64,000 bases of DNA from Carya illinoinensis (Eukaryota; Streptophyta; Magnoliopsida; Fagales; Juglandaceae): the NCBI RefSeq assembly GCF_018687715.1, contig NC_056757.1, forward strand, positions 1,843,501-1,907,500, given 5' to 3'. Positions 55,388 to 64,000 of the stretch are shown here, in pieces (position 1 is the first letter of the stretch; each line of letters starts with the position of its first letter). Below the pieces are notes generated by a model. The model saw nothing but the letters and a program-made list of their open reading frames with translations. It was not told the origin of the DNA and did no database searches. The position numbers and the translations under genes were made by a program.

Positions 55388-56860
55388 TACTTTAGATCTA
55401 TTTTATTCTTAAAAAAGAAACAGAAATGTTAGTTTTACAAAGGATATTATTAGTTTGTAACTTTACTTGAATGAGATCTTTTGTGAAAAAAGAGAATTGC
55501 TAGCTAGGTTCACAAAAATATATGAAAAAATAAAGTTGGTAAAATTTAATTTTTAATTAATATTTTAAATCCGAACACAGCTTGGAGGCCAAATCTAGAA
55601 TATTACAGGTTGCTTAATGGTAAGAATATTACAAATTAATGGTAAGAATATTACAAATGAATTTGCTTGCAGGTTGCTTAAGGATATTGATGATAAATGC
55701 ATACTCAAGGTACGTACAAACTGATAGTTATAATTTGCCATCATTAGTAAATGCATGCTACCTACTACTCACATCATTAATAAATGCATACAATAAAAGT
55801 TGGCAGTGATGGCTATCTGTATTTGAAATTGAAAACAAAACTAATTAATGCAATTAATGCCGTTTTCTTTGTTAAATTGGTAGATTACTGATTATTCATG
55901 ACATATATATCGCATTCAGATTCATCGACCATTCATCAATAATTTGCAATTGGTAGCAAGGGTCACGTGGTACTTATACGTTGGCAGTGATAGGAAGTGT
56001 GGCTAACGCTTTCAAAAGTTGGATTAAAAAAACAAAAGAAAAAAAACAAAAGAGAGATTAGATTTGTGTGGCTAACGCTTGACTTGGATCTTTATGAATT
56101 ATTGGGAAAGATTCAAGTGTTTGTTTTAGTAGTGACGACATCCAGCTTTCGTCACGTTGGCGGTGAATGGGAAGCTGTGTGGGAACCCATTTCTGTCCCT
56201 TTCAAAAGTAGCGAAAAAAAGAGGATTAGATTTGTGTGGCTTCACTTGTATTCTGAATTAGTGGAAAATATTCTTTCATGCAGATAGAGAGGATAATATT
56301 CTAATTTTATTTATATATCTTCATGATTTGTTGGGGGTGAGAGTGTCGTAATAAAGATATTACTAGGTGTCAAACCAGCAATTCTCCAACCCTAAAACAA
56401 AGCATTAATCGCTACCCTCATTTGTATTTTTGCATAAACAGAAAAATAAGTATTATTATTAAAAATATAGATATTATGGCAATAAATTAGATTTTACATC
56501 GTAATTTGATCCATTCATGATTTATTTGAAAATATTATATTTATATATATATACACACTTTAATTAACGTGGTCTACATATCGGATTAAAAATATTCGTA
56601 GCAAAAATCCATACCACAAATAGATCAAGTCAACAAGATGAGCTAGTGAATAATTAGGATTTTTTTTTTATCATGTCTTAATTACTCTAAGTAAAAAGTA
56701 AAATTAGATGTAATTTTAAGCTGTGCAAATCTTGCTCATTCATTTTAAAAAAAGTATTATTTACCATTAAAAATATGATTTTTTTCTGCACATAAATTCC
56801 AGATGTATATATATATATATATATATCTACTTTTTAAAAATAAAAATGAAGTGTGTCAAC
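55388..56860 (+). repeat. Backbone repeat, copy 5 (most complete)
   Basis: In order: TACTTTAGATCTATTTTATT, AACACAGCTTGG..CAAATCTAGAATATTA, GATATTGATGATAAATGCAT, TAATTTGCCATCATTA, ATTCATCGACCATTCATCAA, TTGGCAGTGATAGGAAGTG, CGTCACGTTGGCGGTGAATG, GTGTCAAACCAGCAATTCTC, CATTAATCGCTACCCTCATT, (TA)n, TCTACTTTTT. This order defines the unit. No coding region. Confidence 0.8.
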
Positions 56861-57259
56861 CAATTACTTGCATATTCTAAGTTTGTAAATTTCCACATTT
56901 TCCATCAAATTTAGATTACCACATTTGACGACTTTTACATTCTTGCAAACATACAATGTGTCTCTAACATGTTTTGACAGAAGCAACACACAAATATGTT
57001 CTGATCGAATTCCATTTCTTCTATGAAAGTGAGAGTAATTCCTATTCTCATCTGAAACTGGAATGTAGCTCGTAAAGTGGAGTGCTTTAACGGTTAATTG
57101 GAGTGTGCGTCCTCTCAGCAATTTTGTTTTCTGCCTCACGGGACATCAGCAGTGGTGTGTCATGAAGCAGGATGCTGTAGACATTCAAACCCTGTAAAAC
57201 ATGGGCAACAATCATCAACCAGCAGCATTACCCAATTGAGTGGGATATTTTATTATAGA
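56861..57259. other. Unassigned segment, 91-codon minus-strand frame
   Basis: Slightly less AT-rich. The minus-strand frame 56864-57139 (with CVLLLSKHVRDTLYVCKNVK) resembles no family I know. Considered chance, although it sits where a gene would follow the backbone repeat. Confidence 0.3.
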
Positions 57260-59110
57260 AGATAAGTGCTGGCTAGGTTCACAAAAGTATATTACAATAT
57301 TAAATTGATAAAATTTAATTATTTAATTTATATTTTAAATCCAAACACAGCTTGGGAGACCAAATCTAGAATATTATAAATTAATGGTGAGAACTTGCTT
57401 GCAGGTTGCTTAAGGATATTGATGATAAATGCATACTCAATTATTAGGTACGTACAAACTGATGGTTAAGATATTTTTAAAGTAACTCAAAATTTTGTAA
57501 ATAGTGATCATTAAATAGTTTCAGCAAAGAAGTTTTATTGAATTATGAGAAAATAGGGAGAAAAAATTAAATAAAAATATTTTTAAAATAATTATTATAT
57601 TGGAATTTATGAAAGTGGATCAATAAAGTTAAAATATTATTTGAATATACATTTTTAACATTATTTTTTATTTTAAAGTTTGTAAAAATTAATTATATTG
57701 ATTTTTGTATTGAGTAATGATTAGATGAAAATAATTAAAAAATCAAAATTAAAAAATATTTTATATTTAACAAAGTTACGAGAAATTTTGAAAATTTTAA
57801 AAAGTGAGTTTACCATTTATCTACCTGGTCTCACATATTTACATGCACTTCACGTGACTTGTAAAAAACAAATGGTCTACTTTAGATCTATTTAATTTAT
57901 CCTTAAAAAAAAAATAGAAATGTTAGATTTATAAAAAGATATCACATAAGTAAAGATATATTAAATTTGCTTTATAATAAAAAAAGATTTTGCAATATGA
58001 TGTATTGGATTATATTAATTTGTGACTTTCCTTGAATGAAATATTTGTTAAAAAAGAGAAGTGCTAGTTAGGTACACAAAAATGTATTATAAAAATAAAG
58101 TTGATAAAATTTAATTATTTAATTTATATTTTAAATCCAAGCACAGCTTGGGGACCAAATCTAGAATATTAAAAATCTAGAATATTGATGATAAATGCAA
58201 ACTCAAGGTACGTACAAAGTACTGATGGTTATAATTTGTCATCATTAATAAATGCATGCTATCTACTACTCACAAGGGACCTGCAAATACAATAAAAGTT
58301 GACAGTGATGGCTATCAGCCTTTTTCATTGATCCTATAGCAACTGATATCTGTATTTGAAATATGAAGCAAAACTAATTAAGGCAATGTCTTTTTCTTTG
58401 AAGTGCATGCATGGACATTCATAAAATTGTTAGATATTCATGTCCTTAATTCACACATGATACACACAGTATATGACATATATATCACATTCAGTTTCAT
58501 CGACCATTCATCAATTATCCGCAATTGGTAGGGTCATGACGTGGTAGTACTTATACGTTGGCAGTTAATAGCTAGGAAGTGTGGGGACCATTTCTGTCCC
58601 TTTCAAAACTTGGATTAAAAAAACAAAAAAAAAAAAAAAAAAAAAGTTTAGGTTGGTGTGGCTAGCGCTTGACTTGGATATTTATGAATTAAAGGGAAAA
58701 GTTTTGTTACAAATAAATTTATGCATTAATTTATGTATTAATATTAATTTCTTTATATTTAAAATTTAAATTAATATTATTTTTAATAAAATTTATTTTT
58801 TAACTAATTATATTATATTAATGTACATATTAATGTATAAATATACTTGCAATTAAATTTTTTCTAAAAAGAAAGATTCTTGCGTAGGAAAGCCTAATAT
58901 TCTAATTTTATTTATATATTTTCATTTGTAGTACTTTACATTTGAACATATTAACTTTATGCAATCAGATGATAATACTTTGATTTTATTTATATATTTT
59001 CACTTGTTGGGTGATAATATCGTGACAAAGATATTAATTACTAGGTGTCAAACATTTTTTATTTTCAAAAAATTCTAGGTGTCAAACCAGCAATTCTTCC
59101 TATATCATAC
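57260..59110 (+). repeat. Backbone repeat, copies 6a and 6b
   Basis: A first partial copy (57260-57470: GGCTAGGTTCACAAAAGTAT to GGTACGTACAAACTGATGG) and a second longer one from 57820 (CTGGTCTCACATATTTACAT) through 58160 (GGACCAAATCTAGAAT), 58500 (ATCGACCATTCATCAA), 58580 (GGAAGTGTGGGGACCATTTC) and 58880 (TTGCGTAGGAAAGCC) to 59050 (AGGTGTCAAACC). It provides the empty site for the MITE at 26665. Confidence 0.8.
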
Positions 59111-60139
59111 ATAATATTATAAATCAAAATAATTTATTTGGACTTTACCAGTACATTATTTTTTTTGTGACTGATCTATTTTCACTATTTCTGATATCCT
59201 CTATAGACAAATGTCTAAGAGATAATACTCTCTATCTAAACAAAGACTCAATCTCACTCTTTATAAAAAGATAAGACTCAATCTCTATAGATAAAAGTTT
59301 AAGAGATAAACTATTTTTTTTAATTAACAATAAGAAAACTAAAAAGGAAAGTAGTAAGATAAAAAAAAAGCTGAAAAATTATGCTTTCCAAATCTATTTT
59401 CCAATTTTTTGGGGAATCAAAATTATTTAGCCTATGTAACCAAGCTAATATATTGAATGTACTTATGCCTATATGTTGAATGTACTTCATAGCTATTTTA
59501 TAATTTGTACAATAGTTAGTCATAAGATTTAATTATTTCAAACACTAGTATGTAAGAACCATATATGAAATGTTGATATATACTATCATATTATCTATAT
59601 GTATTGGTAATTTATGTAAGACTACATATAATATATGGTTATTATGAATAAATTTAAACTAGTTACATGCTAATTATTTATAACTTTTTACAATTTTCTA
59701 ATTCAATAAAGGGTATAATTGTTAGTTTTATTTATTTTTTATTAATTTTAGATTTATTATTTATCTAATTTATTAATTATTGAATTTTATTAAAAAATTA
59801 AAAAATAAACAATCCTGACTCAGCTCGGCTCAACTCAATTTGAGCTCCTTTTTTATTTTATGGAGCTCGAGCTCAAATTGAAAACTTAGCTTATCGAGTG
59901 AAGCTCGAATAAGTATTGGAAAACAATCTCAAGATTGGCATAAGCTCGACCTTGAGTTTTTTGAGTCGAGTCGAGCTCGGCAATCTAAAGATCAACTCGG
60001 CTCAGCTCGATTACAACCTTAGTCTTAAAACAGATGTCGCCTCCATTTGCACACATACACTTCTAAATTAAAGAGTGAAAAAGGACACACACAATTACTT
60101 ATGTGATCACTTAAAGGAGTAAGATCACCCTGCAATAGC
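59111..60139. other. No gene; AT-rich with an AGCTCGAG-rich block
   Basis: 59815-60022 is full of GAGCTCGAGCTC, GTCGAGTCGAGCTCGG and AGCTCGGCTCA, the sub-terminal style of a plant hAT-type non-autonomous element, without clear ends. 59385-59440 (CCAAATCTATTTTCCAATTTTTT) recurs at 63486. Short imperfect direct repeats of AAGAGATAA..CTCTAT lie at 59200-59310. Confidence 0.45.
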
Positions 60140-60905
60140 TACCACTCTCAAGGCCGGACCATATACAATAAAAGTTGGCAGTGATGGATATCTACCTTTT
60201 TTTTTTTTTTGTTTTATTGATCCTATTGCAACTGATCATATCTGTATTTGAAATTGAAAACAAAACTAATTAATGCAATTTAGATTATTCATGTCCTTAA
60301 TTCATCGACGTCCATTCATCAATTATCTGCAATTGCTAGGGTCACGTGGCACTTATACGTTGGCAGTGATAGGAAGCGTGGGGACCATTTCTGTCCCTTT
60401 CAAAACTTGGATTAAAAAAAAAAAAAAAAAAATTAGATTTGTGTGGCTTGACTTGTATATATTCTGAATTAATGGAAAAGATTATTGAGTAGTAGGAAAG
60501 CCTAATATTCTAATTTCATTTATATATCTTCATTAGTAGTAGTTTACGTTTGAACATATTAACTTTATATTATATAAAATATAATTAGTTCGAACTTATA
60601 ATTAACTTTAATAAGATTAACGTCATGTTGTTTTAGTGACGATATCCAGCTTCCATCACGTGGTAGTACATACATTGGCAATGAATACGAACCTGTGTGG
60701 GGAACCCATTTCTGTCCCTTTCAAAAGTAGAAACAAATAAAATAAAAAAAAGATTAGATTTCTGTGGCTTCACTTGTATTCTGAATTAATAGGAAAGATT
60801 CTTTCATGCAGATAGAGAGGATCGAATAATATTCTAATTTTATTAATATATCTTCATTTGTTGGGTCAGAAGGTCGTAATTAATAAAGATATTACTAGGT
60901 CATGT
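60140..60905 (+). repeat. Backbone repeat, copy 7
   Basis: Both sub-blocks are present: 60300-60560 (GGAAGCGTGGGGACCATTTC, GAAAGCCTAATATTC) and 60640-60900 (CCTGTGTGGGGAACCCATTT, GATTCTTTCATGCAGATAG). Ends in ATATTACTAGGTCATG near 60905. Confidence 0.8.
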
Positions 60906-60924
60906 ACGCGTATATCTTTTATAC

Positions 60925-61220
60925 TTGAGGTCTTTAAGTTGGAATAAATTTGAAGGGACATGATTGATCCCCTCCAACAATTCATGACGTTAACTCACGT
61001 CTCAATTAAAAATAATAGATAAGTGGGGGCAAAGACCTGAACAGGTGTATCAAAACAATGAACACAGGCCCAAATGAAAATTGACCAAACAGGCTTGGTA
61101 CCATTTTTTCTTGACCCATGCATGTTTAATTTAATTAAAGAGGCCCCTTGAAAGCCGCTGAAGGAAGATCTCACTTTTTTTTAGGGAGTATCTATCACGG
61201 TAACAAGAGATCATACATGA
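60925..61220 (+). repeat. Duplicated segment, first copy
   Basis: Shares in order TTGATCC..CTCCAAC, AATTGACCAAACAG, CTTGAC/GCCCATGCAT, AAAGCCGCTGAAGGAAGATC, ATCACGGTAACAAGAG and ACATGAAC with 62645-62945, with many substitutions. No coding region; probably an old duplication of upstream sequence. Confidence 0.75.
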
Positions 61221-61527
61221 ACAAACATGAAGACTTAAAAAGTCGACGCACCTAATTTTAAGTCCGTCCATATGCATGACTGACTTGACGTTTAAAGTAT
61301 AAACGTTGCTCAAGAATTGTCAATTATTGAATTCTCAAATTTTACGTCTATGCGATATCCTTACTGACTCATAAGTGATAAGGATCAGGGGAGATATCTA
61401 TGTTTGGGATTCTATGTTGTTTGAAAATTAGAAGCTATTCTTGCTTTTTATAATAGTTTCAACTGGCTTTAATTGTATCGTTAACTAAATTTTTTGGAGC
61501 AAAGGTCTAAATACAGCTTGACGTTAC

Positions 61528-61566
<39 letters not shown>

Positions 61567-62365
61567 GAGAAAATTTTTTTTTTTAGTCTCATTAGGTTTT
61601 CTTATGGATCATATGAAAACCTTGACGGTCTTGAGCAATTCTTGAGATTATAAGGACATTGAATTTGATAACATCTTTGCGGTACGACTTGATTTTTTGT
61701 GGTTTTACCGAGATTTTGCATTTCTAATTTCTAATTTGTCGTTTATGTTAAACTTACTAGATCTTTTTTGTTTATATTTCATTCAATGTGCGATCTAACG
61801 ACGTGAACTTTTGAACATGCAATATCCGATTTAACAAATACAGAAAATTATATGGCTTTTATTGTCCCTGAACTCATAGCTGTTTCTATGTAGTTTGTAC
61901 TAATTTCACATTTTGGGAAAATGATTTTGAGAATGTGATGAAATGTTACATTTGTATATGTATAGGCTCTGATCTCTTACCCTGCAAAATCTGAGATTGT
62001 AAAACTGAGAAGAATAGAGTAATGAAATGTCATTGAAAATGAGGGCTATTGGCTGAGAGAAAGCCGGTAATACCATCATAAAAGCTCTCCTTTTCTTTCT
62101 TGCATGCATGTTATGGAGTGTATAACTGGAAAAATGGGCATCAACCATCTTACTTCAATCCCCTCTCAGAGCCTAGGTATCAAATATTTAACACCCATGC
62201 ATTTGCTTTATGGCCTATCAAATTATATATTTTCCCTGCTTTGTAAATAAATTTGCACCTTTGATCAAATGTGGATCATTTAATTGATAGCCATCCATCT
62301 CCATGTTTTCTCTTCACTATGCCTTTTTTGCTCAACTCCTGGTTTGTCATGTGTAACACACGTTA
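61221..62365. other. No gene seen
   Basis: Includes an A run at 61534-61561 and AT-rich DNA. The minus-strand frame 61906-62148 has no recognised domain. From about 62150 the sequence looks like an upstream region (CT-rich, CATCCATCTCCATGTTTTCT) of the candidate exon. Confidence 0.45.
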
Positions 62366-62454
62366 ATGGCGCCGCTTCAGGCCAGAAGATTCTTGGAGCA
62401 TCTACTTCCAGTTTCAATACAAGCCGGACTTAGCAGTACAAGGGGAATGTCGAG
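62366..62454 (+). CDS. Candidate first exon with mitochondrial-type presequence (partial)
   Basis: ATG at 62366 opens MAPLQARRFLEHLLPVSIQA followed by GLSSTRGMSR and a good donor GAG|GTAAAG at 62454/62455; without splicing the next codon is TAA. The peptide is rich in Arg, Leu and Ser, lacks acidic residues but one, and could form an amphipathic helix, as mitochondrial presequences do. A MITE (62458-62625) lies at the very start of the presumed intron. No second exon is visible before the window ends, so either the gene continues beyond 64000 or this is a stranded exon. Identity unknown. Confidence 0.35.
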
Positions 62455-62457
62455 GTA

Positions 62458-62625
62458 AAGTTGTTTGAACAGTGAGATAAGGTGAAATTGTTAGATTATT
62501 ATTTTTTAATATTATTATTATTTTGAAATTCGAAAAAGTTGAATTGTTTGTTATATTTTATGTAAAAATTTAAAAAAATTATAATGATAAGTTAAGTTGC
62601 TCAATACAAACGGCCTTTAAATTGT
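62458..62625. mobile_element. MITE, family with AGGC..TTTG ends (copy 2)
   Basis: Starts GTAAAGTTGTTTGAACAG and ends ATACAAACGGCCTTTA. Interior ATTATTTTTTAATATTATT and TTATATTTTATGTAAAAATTT match copies at 36268 and 63230. Confidence 0.6.
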
Positions 62626-62644
62626 GTCCATGTCTTCGTCACTA

Positions 62645-62945
62645 GAGGCCTTTAAATTTGGATAAGCATTTGAAGCGAGATTGATCCTCTCCAACTAAGT
62701 CATTTAAAGTAAGAGGGGCAGAGGCCAGCACAAGCTAGCGTACAATTCAAAACAATCGATACATGAAATAAAAACAAACGAAGAATTGACCAAACAGACT
62801 TGAGACCATTCTTTCTTGAGTACCCATCCCCCATGCATATGCATGGTTAATTAAAGAGATGGCCCCCGCGGCCTTGAAAGCCGCTGAAGGAAGATCTTAA
62901 TTTCTTTTCGGGAATATATTAATCACGATAACAGGAGAACATACA
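62645..62945 (+). repeat. Duplicated segment, second copy
   Basis: Counterpart of 60925-61220, with the shared phrase GAAAGCCGCTGAAGGAAGATC at 62877 and CAATTAAAGAG/TTAATTAAAGAG before it. Confidence 0.75.
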
Positions 62946-63229
62946 CGAACGCGCGGTTGCTTCCGAGAAAAGAGATATTGCCTAATCTCATACAAAAGAC
63001 GAATGAAGGGGCATGGTGAGAACTGAATCGATCTTAGAGAAAATGGATCTCCAGATACCTTTGGGCGCGACAACGCGTGATATTAATTCCCAAAAAAAAA
63101 AAGAAAAAGAAAAAGAAAAACCTTTTCTAGCAGCTTCTTGACACTCACATGAGTTGATCTACGGAGAAAATTATTTTTTCTTCTTCCCGATGAGAAAAAA
63201 GTACTATATGCGTGGTACACAATGGGGAA
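62946..63229. other. No gene seen
   Basis: Contains a short A-rich run at 63091-63120 and no ORF. Confidence 0.5.
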
Positions 63230-63460
63230 TTAAGGCTTTGTTTGTTTTTAGAGATGATATGAGATTTGATATTAAATTTAAAAGTTGAATAAAATATTAT
63301 TAGAATATATTATTTTAATATTATTTTTGTATTAAAATTTGAAAAAATTGAATTATTTATTTTCTTTTATATGAGAATTTTAAAAAAAAAATTGTAATGA
63401 TTAAATAAGATTAGATGAGATGAGATATTTTATGAAAATAAATAAGACTCAAGCCCTTAA
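63230..63460. mobile_element. MITE, family with AGGC..TTTG ends (copy 3)
   Basis: TTAAGGCTTTGTTTGTTTTT at the left is mirrored by AGACTCAAGCCCTTAA at the right. The interior contains AAAATATTATTAGAATATAT and GATTAGATGAGATGAGATA. Confidence 0.65.
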
Positions 63461-64000
63461 AAAAGTTGAGATATAGTGTTTTCTAAATCTATTTTCCAAT
63501 TTTTTCGGGATTCAAAATTATTCAGGCTATTGTAATGCCAAAATAAGTTCGTACGTAGGGTCCACTCTTAGTTTACTTTCGGGAATAAAAAAGGGTTGTT
63601 CGGAAGTTTGTAAAAGTTGTTTTAATGGTTATTTTTATTTAAATAATAATTAGATAAAAAGATAGAAAATTTTAAATTAAAAATTATTTTACGTTTGAAT
63701 GATGTTAAGTAAATATACAAGCTCGAATTTTGGAAATTTTGAAAAGGGACTTTACCATTTACATGCATGTAACGTTACAGCTTGTAAAAAAAAAAAAAAT
63801 GGTCTACCTTAGATCTATTTTATCCTAAAAAGAAAAATAAATATTAGGTTTAGAAAAAGATATCACAAGAATAAAGTTTAAAAACTGGTGAGCCAGTGAA
63901 TTAGGATATTTCTGATCCCGCCCTAATTACTTTAAGTAATATTAGATACAGTTTTAAAGTGTGCAAATCTCTTTCACTTTTTTAAAAAAAAGTATTGTTC
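63461..64000 (+). repeat. Backbone repeat, copy 8 (5' part, cut by window end)
   Basis: From about 63750: TTTACCATTTACATGCATG, AAATGGTCTACCTTAGATCT, GATATCACAAGAATAAAG, CCTAATTACTTTAAGTAA, TGTGCAAATCTCTTTCA. These match 57820-57970 and 56640-56760. The unit continues past the window. Confidence 0.65.

Overview
The window reads as nuclear DNA of a flowering plant (eudicot, probably a woody species; the composition and MITE types remind me of Fagales such as walnut or pecan, but that is only an impression). It is AT-rich, has introns with GT..AG borders, many (TA)n and (GA)n runs, and is dominated by decayed transposable elements. There are no bacterial operons, rRNA genes, tRNA genes or CRISPR arrays that I can see.

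Layout. 1-1883: internally deleted Ty1-copia element (minus strand). 2140-3320, 13363-13740, 24200-25800, 26281-27110, 55388-56860, 57260-59110, 60140-60905 and 63750-64000: pieces of one locus-specific repeat, always in the same orientation, which form the older backbone of the locus. 4360-4870: hAT transposase remnant. 5199-13362: three copies of a 1.3-1.5 kb segment that carries a copia RNase H relic; a CACTA-like transposon with palindromic ACGTTCGAACGT repeats and a 78-bp perfect palindrome lies between copies one and two. 13750-21704: a TATA promoter with a 5'-UTR-like exon, a MITE, a 5'-truncated LINE with a 13-bp target duplication, and then the best host gene here: a five-exon CNGC-type ion channel gene that keeps S1-S6 and the GQN filter but ends in a 14-residue tandem repeat where the C-linker and cyclic-nucleotide-binding domain would be. 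22915-24181: a MULE-like element with long TIRs and a 9-bp TSD that carries gene-like sequence. 29121-29622: a frameshifted PGG-domain fragment. 31108-33614: a non-autonomous hAT element. 34162-34368: a 30-bp minisatellite. 37149-55387: a nested retrotransposon complex. 55388-64000: more backbone repeat, MITEs and a possible first exon with a mitochondrial-type presequence.

The nested complex is the most informative part. A 309/321-bp LTR copia element on the plus strand (LTRs 41377-41685 and 55067-55387) is split in its gag by a complete 9.3-kb copia element on the minus strand (42347-51639, 1.34-kb LTRs, 5-bp TSD CTCTT). The inserted element has an intact gag ORF, PR-IN, RT and RNase H and, between pol and its 3' LTR, two related coiled-coil ORFs on the opposite strand, each with its own TATA-like box. 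These antisense ORFs and the CNGC gene with the repeat tail are the two things I would look at first. Very little of the window looks like a functioning host gene; most coding sequence is transposon-derived and broken.
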